Positions 1 through 13,000 of a stretch of 64,000 bases of DNA are shown piece after piece (position 1 is the first letter of the stretch; each line of letters begins with the position of its first letter). The stretch is taken from assembly GCA_013397845.1 (NCBI GenBank), contig VZTG01004593.1:534761-598760 (forward strand). The letters run 5' to 3'. This DNA is from Melanocharis versteri. Taxonomy: Eukaryota > Chordata > Aves > Passeriformes > Melanocharitidae. Below the pieces are notes generated by a model. The model saw nothing but the letters and a program-made list of their open reading frames with translations. It had not been told where the DNA came from and made no database searches. A program made the translations under genes and the position numbers.

Positions 1-3000
1 TGTCTTTCAGACATCAGTTTACAGGCTAATTATGTATCAAGAAAATATTTTTAATCATTATTATGTGTGTCAATTTTTTTGTTTCTCAGTGTCTTATATT
101 ATAAAAAATGGTAAATAAAGATAAACATTTTACCTAAACATTATATTAAACATTATATATGTCTGCTGTGGCAGTATGTCCTCATATCTCCATTTTCCCC
201 CTAACATGGAAGCATCTTACTGCCTTTGCTGCCTTCCGTTGTAGTGTTTCACCTTCTGTTGTATTCTTTCAAATCCTGGTAACAAGAATACTGAACACAG
301 AATTAAAGAGATGCTGATGGAAATGTCTCATCTTGCAGTGTTTCAGAATAGCGCAAAAAGTAAAGATACTTTGGTTTTTAATAATGTTCAGATAATATGA
401 ATTTCACCATATGTTTTGGCCAACAAATCTAATTCTTTGGATTCTTCTCAGGACTGGGTTTATGTGCAATTGTCCACTAGAGTGCAGGCTGAGACCAACA
501 AACTCATTTTGTTCCTGTCATAAACTGACTTTGAACCCAGGTGTCTTAATGTACATCGTTAGTGCATTAAAGCACTGCACCTTCTAGCTTCAGCTGTGAG
601 TATATGTACTGCTATCAAATTTGATGGATATAGCTTGTGAAGCTTAGTGACCTAGGGTGGTGATAATAAAGTATTCTGGAACCTGGATAACATTTTATTC
701 TGTCACAACGGTTTTCTTGCTCTGGTGACATCAATTAATTTGTACTGCTTTGTAGGAAATTCCTGCATCCGGCTTTTTGCCCAGAGTCTCCGTTTCCTTA
801 CACTGCTCTTACTCTTCTCTGTCAGAGTGGATTTCTTTCAGAGACAAAATATTGCTCAATATTGATCCCAGTGTGCTAGCTAATTTCAGGTTCTTGTACT
901 GCAGATCAGCTGAAGTGCTGTTCGAAATATTGAAGAATTTTCTAACACAAAATGAACAAATAAATTGACCCATATAATATCTCCCAGCAAAAATCCTCTG
1001 TTGTCTAATCCTTTGAAAGACGATTAAAGTCAATTTAACAGACTCTGCATAAAAACATTTTTATTCTAAAAAGTTGTCCTGACAAGAGTATCAAGTTTTC
1101 ACGAAGTTCATAAAATTCTTAGGATTTTTGGCCTGTTTCTTATTTTTGCCTGTGCAGGATATTCATCTTCTGTGGAAAAATGCTCACCCCAGAGGACATA
1201 TATACCAGCAGAGTGATTTAGAGTTCTCCTTCTTACTGTCCCTATAGAACCTATTGAAGTTTTTGTAGAAATAACAGGGAGTTTTTTAGTTTACTTTTCT
1301 GTAAAGAAGGAATATCGCATATCAGTTTCCTTTTGCTTCCTCAGTTTTGAAAAAAATAAAGCACATCTGTTATTTAATTTTTTTATCTCCCTAGGCTGCT
1401 GTGAAGGCTGGCTTCAAAAGACAGTTTTTCTTCACTACTTTGAACCCTAAAAACATTCTGTTGTATTCTGAGAAATAAGAATTGGATAAATCTAACTAAT
1501 GTCTGTCTTCCCTTTCCACAGTCTATAGCCCATCCACTTTTGAATTCCTTAATGATCCCTTCTTCAAAAATCACATCCTGCTCTTTGCCTTCTGTACCTA
1601 ATCGTCTCTTTTGTATAGCACACAGCTGCTGTGGCTCCATGCTAAAACTCCTCATTTACTGTATACTGTCTTTGCCATCTGAGTCAATGTCTTCCGAATG
1701 TGAATATGTTTTTATTTATAAGGGTTTTAAAGTTACAATAGCATAAAAAGTATGGCTACAAACTGAAAGATAAAAAAATAATCTTAGTGGTAGCAAGTGC
1801 TCAGCTTGGGCTATTTCAGTCTGAACAAATCATGTTTGTCTGATGTAGACAACTAAAAGCAGAATCTCATAATAGGAAAGTGCCAGGAAATATTGAAAAG
1901 GAATCATGCTGTCAACTCTGCTTACGAAATAAATTAGGTTTACTAATGGTTATATTTCCCCTCATATCTACAGAGGGAGCACAGAGTTCCTGTTCTTCCA
2001 AGTTAGGATGTCAAATGTATTTCCTGACAGCTCCAGCTCGCTTTTCATTATTGATAAGTTAGAGCAGTGTGGCTGTTAGCTGCTCTTGTGTAATTAGTTC
2101 AATGAGTTTAGGAAACAGCCAGGATGTAGAAGAGATGAAAAGTAGTCACATACAATATGATAGTGGCACCTGAGCTCCCTCTGCCCTGATGCCAAGCTAA
2201 CGCTCAGGATGTTACAAAATGAAGGCATCATGCCTTGTGTCTCACAGTTCTCTTGGTGTTATGTCCTAGAGACAGAGCAGTTATCCTCCTACTGAGGAAG
2301 GAAAATGCTTTTGATGCTAATTTGGGGAATTGGGCGTATTGGCAATTTGAAAGGCAATTAGGTTGAAGGGATTTCATCATGCTGAGGTGAGACAGGACAA
2401 ACAGAGTGAGTGCAACAGTTAATTTTATTTTTTTTAACTTAATTTAATTTAGATAGTGTATCTGAGAATCCTGAGATATTGTCTTCCCCACCCCCCCCCA
2501 CCCCAATCCACAGGTTAGCTGAAAGGATAATTCATCTCTTATCACAGAATGGATTTAGCACATGTACTTAAAACCTTCCATGCTAAATCGCATATAAAGA
2601 TGTAAGAAAATGATTCTGTATAGCAGCTCTTATATGAAGATTAACACGCTGTAAAAAAGAAATCTAAAGATACAGTTAAAATGAATGACAGGAAATTATA
2701 CATAAAAATAGGAAAATTCTCTATAGAGGAAATCTAAAGCTTATCATAAACAAAAAAACCCTGAGAATCTTGGACAGAAATTCCGCTAAGGTTAAAAAAG
2801 ACAAGCATAAGTGGAATTTGTATCAGAAGAAGAAAAGGAAAGACTACTAACAGCAAACTAGATTGCCCAAATATGAAGGGATACGTGTATTCGATATCAT
2901 TTGTATGGAAGAGTAAAAATTTCTGCCTTCAGAATGTGTCTGATGTAATGATTACAGATAATGTTGTTTTCCAGTTAGAGTTTTTGCAAGTTGATACACT

Positions 3001-3499
3001 GCAAGAGATTCTGGGACTTGGGGAAAATTCATGGATGTAGTGTGAAAAGCTACTACATCATCACAGGAAAATCTTGCCAAATCAGAAGGGACAGAAATAG
3101 AAGATAATCTTCTTAGATATTAAAAATAGCCTTGAAAAATAAGGGGAACGTAACAGAAGAAATAGAAAGCTGTGATGTAGGCAGCTGCTGAGTCCAGAAG
3201 CAGCATGCCAAGAAAGTGAAATTTTATACTGAAAGCAGAAAATTAATTTCTCACTTCTAACTAGGAAATATCTGTGATCATGACTAGTATGGGTGGGCAA
3301 AGAAGGCAATTCAAAGAAGGTAATTTTGGAAGGAATCACTAGGATTGCCAGAAGACTTGCAATCTGACACTTTGTGTCTCAGTTTACTTTACAAAGGACA
3401 ACTTAGCAAAATTACCTGTGATTTCCAGTTCTGGATGGAGATAGGAAAAAAGATCACATGCAATATCTTCCATTTTCCTAGAACCCATCTTTGTCCTGT
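1..3499. other. Intergenic DNA, no gene recognised
   Basis: AT-rich noncoding sequence. The longest open frames are under 105 codons and show no recognisable domain or consistent splice structure. A C-rich simple run lies at about 2486-2504. I see nothing else that I can name. Confidence 0.6.
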
Positions 3500-3581
3500 T
3501 GTCCTGGTTTTAGCTGGGATAAAGTTACATTTTTTTTCTTAGTAGCTGGTACAGTGCTGTGTTTTGGATTCAGTATGAAAT
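3500..3581 (+). mobile_element. Avian ERV LTR fragment (5' end only)
   Basis: The sequence opens with TGTCCTGGTTTTAGCTGGGA and continues through a 'tagtagctggtacagtgctg' stretch and 'ttttggattcagtatga'. I recognise this as the beginning of a very common avian endogenous-retrovirus LTR. Similarity stops after about 80 bp, so this is a 3'-truncated remnant. It has no internal retroviral genes. The family name is from memory of the pattern and is not assigned here. Confidence 0.7.
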
Positions 3582-6128
3582 TGTACAAGATTGCATAAAA
3601 AGCGGAATTTGGATGCAAGGGCAGGTATGAATGGTAAAGGAGTTTTGAAAGTAGAGGACTGGCCAGAGACAGATACAAACTATGGGAAAAAACAAACAGA
3701 GAAAACATCAGCAAATAACACACAGCATACAGAAAGAGCAAATCTAGCTGGAGAATATACTGATACCAAAGGAAAAACGAGGTGATCAAGGTACGGCAAA
3801 GACAATATTTACCTATAACTAGAATAATCAGTATGAATAAAACAAGAAAACAGTCATAATTTGGAAATCACCATATGTCCATAAAATTTTTATGTGAGAT
3901 GAAAAATAGTGTACTTTTAAAAATTGATCAGAAGACAGTTTAAAAATTATTATTTATATTCTCATTTCTGACTCCAGACAGAATAAAGTGCAAAAATCCT
4001 AGATTTAGGGAATTTTGCAGAATTTTTTTGGAAGATCGAGAATGTGATTCTCAAAATAGTATCTCATTTGTGCAGGAAGGAAGAAAACTTAAATCTAGCA
4101 CTAGACTCTAGTTTTCAAGGAACAGATGCTATAGAAAGGTAACATAATAAACAAGCCATCAAAATCTAAGAACAGAGAAGAGTACTGATTTCCTATTAGG
4201 ACATGAAAAGCATAGAAATACCTTAATATTGGCTTGATTGGTCGTGACGGATACTCACCATGCACAAGAATCTCTGGCATTCAGTGTTTACAAATCTGTA
4301 AAAAGGTAGGCATCTAAAAACAGATTTCAGTGTCCTGAATTTTTGGCACCTGAGTTTGAAAACACTGAATTTGCAATGGGCTTTCATCTGCACCATAATT
4401 ACCATGATATCATCCAATTTGGTTTTAATCAAAGGCTGTTAATAAGTTCCATTTCTTACCATCCTTATTAATAAGAAGTTCTAAAATTGTATAGTATAAA
4501 GAGTTACATGCTAAAGTTAAAAATCCTATAGTAATTCTGACATACTTATGCTCTCTACATAAAATGCTACAATATAAAAATCTAACAGTTTATTGCATTC
4601 TATTAATGGGCTGGTTTGCGAACAAGCTTCTGCAGCTAACCCTGTTTAGGTCTTCCAGCAAGGGGTTTCCAAAATAGGCCTTTGTTCACAGTACAATGTT
4701 CACAGTGTTGACATTGCAACAAATGTTATTTGAGCAGTGAGGAAGCCATAACTTCATATTCTTTATTAGATTATCTATAGAAATTCAGAACTGCAGCATA
4801 TACCAGCAGCTGCATTTGTATTTAATGTGTTCCTCAGACTGTAAGCAAGTATGGATGGAAAAGTTTAACTCAGGTAGAAATTCCTATTTGGAAAAATATT
4901 TAGAAGATGAGTCTTGCCTAAAAAATAATGTTCTCTAGCTATGAAAATTATTCTCTCTGTGAGTAATTACTTCTCCGCAAGACATAGAAGATATAAAGAC
5001 ATACTGTCATATTTATTTGTTTGTCTTTCTTTTCAAACCTAGTAATTAGTTCCTGAAGAATTCATTCCATTAGAGAAAAAGACAACAGCTCATTAGCAAG
5101 TTCTTTTTACTTTTCCTTTAAGTTTTGAGAGTGATTTCAGGGTGGACTACCAAATTGCATGCTCCGTATTCTGGCAAATAGCAAACATTACTCTCTGAGC
5201 AACAACTTATACATATGGTTCATTTGGGGAGAGATCTTGCTTGCCAGCAAAGTTAAAAGAGTCTGTTGGCAAGCAGCAAGAAAGTGGGAAGGGGGGTCTA
5301 TAACCTGGGGGCTCCCCAAACTTGGCTTAGTTTGCTTTTATCAAAATTGACAAAAGGTAGATGTGAATGTTTCATAAGAAGTAAGCTAAAAATATAAGCA
5401 ACTTGACAGATGGTTATATATTTAGCATGTCTTTCAAACTTGTATCACTTTTCGTTAATAAGAGCATCTAAAGTATTTGTAATGAGCTCAGATTGTTTAT
5501 TGACATCTATCCAGCAGAGTCATGATAGTCCACACTCGGGACCTTGTTAGGAAATGAGACACAAACAAAAATAACTTATGAAAGATTACCTGAGATACTT
5601 GAGGCTTTTTGACATACATCCTCCTTCTATGGAACAAGAGAGGAATGTGCAAGGACAGGACTAGAGTTCAGGCATAAATTTAAAAGAAATTTGGCCTATT
5701 TGAATGCATGTCTGTCTTAACAGGGGCTTTGAGAAAGAGCCCTCTAGTTCTGTCACAGAGATCCGAATGGTTCTGAGGCAGATCAAAGGTGCGAATCAGC
5801 TTCTAGATCTCAGCGTTAATGGAGAGGAGGATTCAGACGGCTGATCCAGGGTAGCTGCTGCTTTTGCAAAGCAGGCAGCTGCCAGAGAAGTCATATGGAA
5901 CCTGCACGGCAGCATAACTTTGCCCCACACCTATAGTAAGTCAAGCTACCTACCCTCAGCACAACCCTGTGTTTATACCACAGGATCCTGGCCTAAATCT
6001 TCCCTAGTCCAGGTGTACCCTTCTTCCCATGTGTCCTTGAAGCAAGAAGCTGTTATGTCAGGTACAATAGTACATTGTCAGAAGAACAGTCACAACTTGG
6101 CCGCAAAAGAAGTTTTCAGTATAATTCC
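3582..6128. other. Intergenic DNA, no gene recognised
   Basis: AT-rich noncoding sequence with only short open frames. No exon, RNA gene or repeat family was recognised. Its right edge runs without a break into the first copy of the duplicated segment. Confidence 0.55.
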
Positions 6129-7814
6129 TTGAAAAAATCTAGGGGAAATAAAAATGTAGCAAGGTTTCCAGAAGATGTGTCATTTAGCAACATTATAGGA
6201 GTCTACTAACTAAAATTCCAGCAAAAGTTTTCCTCCTCGGGCCATATATCACTGCTGTATTATAAGTAGTAGTAGTTAGTAGATGTTATGGTTTATCCTC
6301 AGAATCCTAATTATGAAAAATAACAAATGTGGCATGGGTAATTGTAGTGCTACAATTTTAATTCATACTTCAAGAGTGCAGAAACAGATATACAGATAGA
6401 ACCTTTTGAACTGAATTATGCTATTTTCTTCTCCTGATTAATTGAGTCTCTTCAGCTCTCTCAGTGATCAGCTGTAGTCAGGCCTTTCATTTCACCTTCA
6501 GGCTTATGCTTCCCTGAGCGATGCAGCTTTCATTAATTTGTTTTCTTTTTCTCGCATTTAAATAGTTCCTTTTCATTCATTAACAAACCATACATGAACA
6601 TTTGTTGTCCATATGAAATTATGCCAATAGAAGTCTTGCAAACTGAAATAGCTATATGTTTTCCCACTCTGAGGGCTGGAAAACTTGTCAGCTGAAGTAT
6701 AACAGGTTGCTTTTGCCAAGTTTTCTGGTTACAACTGAATAGGAATATCTGTGAAATTAAGTAACATTTTCATATTTGATGGTTTGTCAGTTGTTTTTTA
6801 AAAAAAGCTAACTGATATAGCAATCTTAATATGAAAACATATTAATGTGCTCCTCTGTGTGATCACTGCAAGATCTCTCTGATTTGGCATAGCTTCAAGA
6901 ATAACTATGAGCATGGCAGGTTCCTTGGCTTAGCCATCTTCTTGCACTCATGTTGGTGTAGTAAGGTACCCACTTGTGCAATTTGCTGTGCATTTAGTCA
7001 ATAAGGGGGAACTATAAAGACAGCTTCTGAGGCAGGACTGCTGTGTACCCAGTTTCCCAAAAATGTCCTGTTTTCCAACCTGAAGCATCCTCCTGGATGA
7101 AGAGGAAGATTTTTGACCAGGCTGCAGGAAACCATTCTCTCAGCCATGTCTGTTGACCACATTCGGATCAGTGGTGCAGCTCACATGCAGTGCGAACCCA
7201 CGGCTTGAGCACACAAGCCCCTCTTGGGGATGCTCTCGAAGGCAAGTGTTTTCCTTTCGTCCGCCACTGAGCTCGCTGCCCCTGTCACTGCCTCCAGTGG
7301 GAACAGAATTGGTCACGTTCGGCTGGGTTTGGGCAGTCTTCACTTGATGCCTCGCAGCCCCGCGGAGCGAACATGTGTACCTTGCTCCCGTTTGAGCGCT
7401 TCCGTAAAGGCATGCCCTAGTGGCAGCCAGCCAGCCCAGGTAGGCAGCTTCTCACAGAAGAGCACAAACACACCATACCAACGTTTAATATTTATTATCA
7501 TACCTCTTGTTTTGCCCTGTAATGGGTTATATATATGTGCACAGCCACCTGTGCATCCTGGGAGACTTCTAAGACCTGGCAGCAGCTGGAGGTATTAATA
7601 AACCATAACTCAATTTCCACATCAATTTTATATCCAGAGAATAAATAAAAACTCCGATTTTTAGACGTTTTAATATGTTAATGACAAGCTTTAATAAATA
7701 GCATTTACCTCAAGAGCGTGAGCGGGGCGAAAACCCGCACATGCTTGTGCCAAAGCATAACATTGGAAGCAACATGGGTCAGAAAATCGAACAGACATCC
7801 AAGCAGCTGGTTCA
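6129..7814 (+). repeat. Copy 1 of a 1.69-kb direct duplication
   Basis: This segment recurs at 7967-9655. The offset is 1838 at the left edge and 1841 after a TAG microsatellite near 6266, where this copy has one unit fewer. Apart from that, the copies looked identical wherever I compared them, including open frames with identical translations. The copy joins the upstream sequence seamlessly and ends at a single N at 7815. That pattern suggests the right end of one contig rather than a biological duplication. Confidence 0.95.
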
Positions 7815-7966
7815 NTGCCGCCCGCGGGTGAAGCCCTGGCGCCGGGGCCCGCCGGCCGCGGGCGGTGCGGCCGCGCCGTGCGGCCACCCCGGCCTCTGAG
7901 GGCGGGAGGGAAGCTGGCATCCTCCGGGACGGGAGGGAGGGAAGCTGGAATCCTCCGGGGCAGGAN
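7815..7966. other. 150-bp GC-rich insert bounded by single Ns
   Basis: The 150 bases at 7816-7965 are flanked by one N on each side (7815 and 7966). The sequence is extremely GC- and CpG-rich, unlike the AT-rich copies on both sides. It contains about two copies of a 31-bp tandem unit (the gggagggaagctgg motif recurs 31 bases apart, with gaagctgg at 7910 and 7941). It looks like a small contig or gap-fill piece from a CpG island, possibly the same island that is interrupted at 9796-9903. Confidence 0.75.
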
Positions 7967-9655
7967 TTGAAAAAATCTAGGGGAAATAAAAATGTAGCAA
8001 GGTTTCCAGAAGATGTGTCATTTAGCAACATTATAGGAGTCTACTAACTAAAATTCCAGCAAAAGTTTTCCTCCTCGGGCCATATATCACTGCTGTATTA
8101 TAAGTAGTAGTAGTAGTTAGTAGATGTTATGGTTTATCCTCAGAATCCTAATTATGAAAAATAACAAATGTGGCATGGGTAATTGTAGTGCTACAATTTT
8201 AATTCATACTTCAAGAGTGCAGAAACAGATATACAGATAGAACCTTTTGAACTGAATTATGCTATTTTCTTCTCCTGATTAATTGAGTCTCTTCAGCTCT
8301 CTCAGTGATCAGCTGTAGTCAGGCCTTTCATTTCACCTTCAGGCTTATGCTTCCCTGAGCGATGCAGCTTTCATTAATTTGTTTTCTTTTTCTCGCATTT
8401 AAATAGTTCCTTTTCATTCATTAACAAACCATACATGAACATTTGTTGTCCATATGAAATTATGCCAATAGAAGTCTTGCAAACTGAAATAGCTATATGT
8501 TTTCCCACTCTGAGGGCTGGAAAACTTGTCAGCTGAAGTATAACAGGTTGCTTTTGCCAAGTTTTCTGGTTACAACTGAATAGGAATATCTGTGAAATTA
8601 AGTAACATTTTCATATTTGATGGTTTGTCAGTTGTTTTTTAAAAAAAGCTAACTGATATAGCAATCTTAATATGAAAACATATTAATGTGCTCCTCTGTG
8701 TGATCACTGCAAGATCTCTCTGATTTGGCATAGCTTCAAGAATAACTATGAGCATGGCAGGTTCCTTGGCTTAGCCATCTTCTTGCACTCATGTTGGTGT
8801 AGTAAGGTACCCACTTGTGCAATTTGCTGTGCATTTAGTCAATAAGGGGGAACTATAAAGACAGCTTCTGAGGCAGGACTGCTGTGTACCCAGTTTCCCA
8901 AAAATGTCCTGTTTTCCAACCTGAAGCATCCTCCTGGATGAAGAGGAAGATTTTTGACCAGGCTGCAGGAAACCATTCTCTCAGCCATGTCTGTTGACCA
9001 CATTCGGATCAGTGGTGCAGCTCACATGCAGTGCGAACCCACGGCTTGAGCACACAAGCCCCTCTTGGGGATGCTCTCGAAGGCAAGTGTTTTCCTTTCG
9101 TCCGCCACTGAGCTCGCTGCCCCTGTCACTGCCTCCAGTGGGAACAGAATTGGTCACGTTCGGCTGGGTTTGGGCAGTCTTCACTTGATGCCTCGCAGCC
9201 CCGCGGAGCGAACATGTGTACCTTGCTCCCGTTTGAGCGCTTCCGTAAAGGCATGCCCTAGTGGCAGCCAGCCAGCCCAGGTAGGCAGCTTCTCACAGAA
9301 GAGCACAAACACACCATACCAACGTTTAATATTTATTATCATACCTCTTGTTTTGCCCTGTAATGGGTTATATATATGTGCACAGCCACCTGTGCATCCT
9401 GGGAGACTTCTAAGACCTGGCAGCAGCTGGAGGTATTAATAAACCATAACTCAATTTCCACATCAATTTTATATCCAGAGAATAAATAAAAACTCCGATT
9501 TTTAGACGTTTTAATATGTTAATGACAAGCTTTAATAAATAGCATTTACCTCAAGAGCGTGAGCGGGGCGAAAACCCGCACATGCTTGTGCCAAAGCATA
9601 ACATTGGAAGCAACATGGGTCAGAAAATCGAACAGACATCCAAGCAGCTGGTTCA
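7967..9655 (+). repeat. Copy 2 of a 1.69-kb direct duplication
   Basis: Near-exact second copy of 6129-7814, with one extra TAG unit near 8104. It starts immediately after the single N at 7966 and runs seamlessly into the CpG island to its right. This copy is therefore the one physically attached to the DCTD promoter. The small open frames inside it (for example 9065-9439) are duplicated in copy 1 and resemble no protein I know. Confidence 0.95.
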
Positions 9656-9656
9656 T
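9546..9656 (-). other. Possible divergent first exon with 36-codon ORF
   Basis: On the minus strand, next to the CpG island, an ATG at 9656 with A at -3 opens a 36-codon frame beginning MNQLLG. The frame runs to a TAA lying inside a good splice-donor match, CTTGAG followed by GTAAAT, with the GT at about 9550-9549. This is what the first exon of a transcript divergent from DCTD could look like. No downstream exon was identified and the peptide is not recognised, so a noncoding promoter-antisense RNA or chance are equally possible. The equivalent ATG in copy 1 is broken by the N at 7815. Confidence 0.25.
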
Positions 9657-9795
9657 AGTGCTGGCAGCAGCCCGGGGTGGCAGCGGCCTCGTCCGGGCCC
9701 GCGGGCTCGGCTCTCGGGCGCATCCGAAGCCGGGCTCCCCCGGGCAGCTCGGGGCGCGGCTCGGCCACCGCGGCTCGGCCCCCGCCCCCGGCCCG

Positions 9796-9903
9796 NNNNN
9801 NNNNNNNNNNNNNNNNNNNNNNNNNNNNNNNNNNNNNNNNNNNNNNNNNNNNNNNNNNNNNNNNNNNNNNNNNNNNNNNNNNNNNNNNNNNNNNNNNNNN
9901 NNN
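9796..9903. other. 108-bp assembly gap in the CpG island
   Basis: A run of Ns with GC-rich sequence on both sides. GC-rich promoters are often lost in sequencing. The missing first DCTD coding exon, which must end in ATGAG to fit the splice phase of the next exon, may lie here. Open frames that appear to run through the gap are artefacts of translating N. Confidence 0.95.
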
Positions 9904-10071
9904 CCCCGGGCAGCGGCGGCCGTCGCCGTGCCGGGGGAAGCCTGTCCCGGTGGGGAGGTGTTTACTGGAGCCCCCGAGGGCCCTGTGGTGAGGGCATGGC
10001 CTGTTTCACTCGGCTTTCGCAGTCTCTGGGATAGGAAGAAGAGCAGGCAGGGTGTCTTGTGTTCATCATTT

Positions 10072-10080
10072 CCGGAAGTG
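10072..10080 (+). promoter_or_regulatory. ETS-family binding site
   Basis: CCGGAAGTG is an exact match to the GABPA/ELK-type ETS core common in CpG-island promoters. It lies just downstream of the gapped island. Function is inferred from sequence only. Confidence 0.45.
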
Positions 10081-10090
10081 GGGACCGGCG

Positions 10091-13000
10091 TGAGTAATAT
10101 GCAATTAATTAAAGTCAGAAGTGACTCTAAAAGTGAAGTACGTCCAGTGAAGGGAAGTGTTCTAGTAGTGCTTAATTGAGTCTCAGTATTCATACACAGT
10201 GTTTATCTTTACAGGTTTGATGGGTTATCTCCCAAGAAAATTGTGAATATAATTAATTTGCAGTGCACTGAGTATTGTTTTTCTGTAAGAAAGATTGAGT
10301 TTTCTCTTTCAAAACCTTCCCTCCCAGTACAGAATGTGTAATGACCATATCTCAGTACCTGTATGAGGGGAAAGATGAGAGGCCTCAAGTTAAAAGAAAT
10401 CCCACATTCATTTACTCTAATACTGATCACAAAATACGAGATTTAAAGAAGAAGCTTGTATTAAAGGTCATCAAGAGCCCATATCCTGTTTGGCTTTTGG
10501 GGAAAAAAGCTTAGCTGAAGATGTTTATTTCTTGTTTTTAATACACACTTCATTTTTTACCTGTGATTTTAGCACCAAGGTATTGATAATGGGTCTTCGG
10601 TAGTATATTTGGTACTGGAGAAAAATACTGCTCAAGTACAGTTGTAGCATAATGCACATGACATCAAAGATAAGGAAGCAGAGGAAAAGCTTAAAAAAGG
10701 AGGGAAGTTGATCTGAGGGAGGGCCCACCAATCCTCCAGTTGTACTATATTGTTGTTTAGCTGACTGTCATAACTATCATATGAAAAAATTTGAGATGAT
10801 ACATTCTGTTTTAGAATTCTCAAATGTTTTTGTTATGGTAGACCATTTTTTTAAGTAGCTGAATGATATTTGTTCCTTTTTCAGATGATGTTACAGCTTA
10901 CTTGAAGCCTAGATGCATGAAAAAGAAGTGAAAAGGGAGGCAGTGTTCTCTAGTTACAGAATCTTTTTCTCTATTTTACCTTTAAATAATCTTTACATAA
11001 TTTTCTGTGGACTACTAATTATTCTATAATTTAGGTTTTTCTTTCCCCCCATTGTTCTTAGCAGTATTCTTCATGGCTTTCAGTTTCTGTTATTTTTGTT
11101 CATAAGTTCTTATGGGTTATCCTAAGGGTAAGCTCTGATTGCCTGTTTTACAGCTAGCTATAGTATTTTCTAGAGTAGGTTTCATTCATGCAATTCTAGA
11201 ACTTGCAAATGAGCATAAAGGAGATTACCAGCTGCCCCAAATCCATAAACTAATTTTCATGTGTGTGCTTGACTGCTAGCCAAGGCCTTGGCTTCTGCTC
11301 AATCAGAAATTAAGTGGTTTATACCCGTTTCACAGTCTTGAGTTCTTGTGCACTGAGTTGAGGGAATTATCTTGCCAAACACGGTGATGTTAAGTAGAAG
11401 TAATTGAGTAAGGGCTTTGGGGGCTTTCTATGTTCTCTTTGATGTAAGCCTTCTGCTTATTTTTTAGATATGCTCCTCTCCCTGTGAAGTTGGTACTCTG
11501 AGGGACCTCCACTTACATACAGTTCTGTATTTATTAGAAAAGTAAATACTAGCTTTTGTTATGTTTTGAATAACGTAAGAGTTGCTAGGGAATAATTTAA
11601 CAAAAGGAGATCTCGTGACCTGCTAGTTCAGAGTACTACTATCTTTCTGGAGCCTTTTTCCCAGAATGTTTTGTTCAGTGTAGTTCTGCATTGTGTTTCA
11701 TCCTCCTCCAAAGACATCGCTGTGAATGTCACTTAGCCAGGAGTGATCATTTAAAGTCCAGTTGTGTTTTAGATTTTGTAAATCCCTTTTTTTTTGAGGT
11801 ATTTTAAATAATCATACAGCTGAAACACTTTCTTGATGTTTCAGTTAACCTGTCAAAGTTCAGTTTGGCACAGAGTGGTGTGAGGGCACATCTTTAAACT
11901 CTTCTTTCTCTGAGCACTTTTCCTTCTTGGTAGGATGTAGTCCCAACCCTTTAGTCACAGTGATTCAAGGCAGTTTGGGCATTCTTAGCATCACATACTC
12001 GATTTGTGTGTTTGCTTTGACAGTTGACAGTTCTGAGCACTATTTGCAATGTTGTCAAAGTGTGAGAAGGTGTGTGGGTTACATCAAGAGTGTGTTTTCC
12101 TCTCTCCTTACTTTGAGATGGTAGCCTTAAAAATGATCCTCATTCATTCCAAGAACAAGCCAAAATTGCTAACTTGTGATGTGCCACATACAGACTATTC
12201 AAAACCAGCAATTTATTTTTGGTAAATAGCACTTTGTAGGTTTCTAAAGTACAGTTCTATCATGTGCTGGCATTGTCTTCACTCAAACAGTGTAACCTCT
12301 TTATAACAAGCTAACTGCAGTTACGTGGTTTTAGTTATAAAAATAATGATTAACTAAACACTTGCCTTCTAATGTTTGTCTTCTGAAAGTGCTGGTACTA
12401 GTGTTGCTAGGAGATGTCTTGCTGCTTGCAGTTACCTGTGATGTATTTTTCTGCATGGCTATACATCACGAGAAGGATGTCTTGGTCTTAAGCTGTAGTC
12501 TTTGGTAAGAGGAGCCCAAGAAGAAAAGTACTGTGCCCCTTGTGTTTTGATAGGCTAATCATTGTATTTGAGATGTTCCATTGGTTTGGTTTTCAAGTCA
12601 TAGAATGATAGGTGAGGGAGTTTAGGGAAATTTCTTTCAATTTGATCTTTCGTTTGAAATTTTCAAAGCTTAAATATATATGTGGAGAGAGAGATGTCTT
12701 TCTTTTCTTTGAGCTGAAAAGCACAGGAATTCTCCTGTTGTGTCTTACACTGTCTGAGCAGGCTTTCACCCATAAGCAGGCAAGAGAAAACGATGCATCT
12801 CCTTTTTTTCCTTCCTCCTTCCCCCAAATATACCCTTCAGGGCTGGGAAAGAAGCAATCTTTTGTGGCACTTTTATACATTATATCTAAAGGAAAAGTTC
12901 TTGGACCCATCTCCTGTCAGTTTTCAGAAGGCTTTCATAAGACATAATCTCAAGAGAAAATTAGCAGGGAACTGTTGGAATGGCCTCAGATCTTTAGTGG

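Larger units (their letters stand above)
9656..10090 (+). promoter_or_regulatory. CpG island, probable DCTD promoter (gapped)
   Basis: A sharp change from AT-rich to very GC- and CpG-rich sequence begins at about 9656 and fades near 10030. It is interrupted by 108 Ns at 9796-9903. It is the only CpG island between the window start and the DCTD coding exons, and it lies about 3.5 kb upstream of the first visible one. It ends with a consensus ETS-family site, CCGGAAGTG, at 10072-10080. Housekeeping nucleotide-metabolism genes usually start in such islands. Calling this the DCTD promoter is inference from position and composition. Confidence 0.7.

Noticed and set aside
7140..9439. Paired identical frames (for example 124 codons at 7224-7598 and 9065-9439) suggesting a duplicated gene
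   Set aside because: They are identical because the surrounding DNA is duplicated, probably artificially. There is no known domain and no splice support.
9546..10193. Open frames of 104-215 codons through the 108-bp gap
   Set aside because: More than 30 residues in each come from Ns; continuity across the gap cannot be claimed.
12598..12615. tcatagaatgatagg resembling a CR1 terminus
   Set aside because: The following sequence does not match CR1, so this is probably chance.
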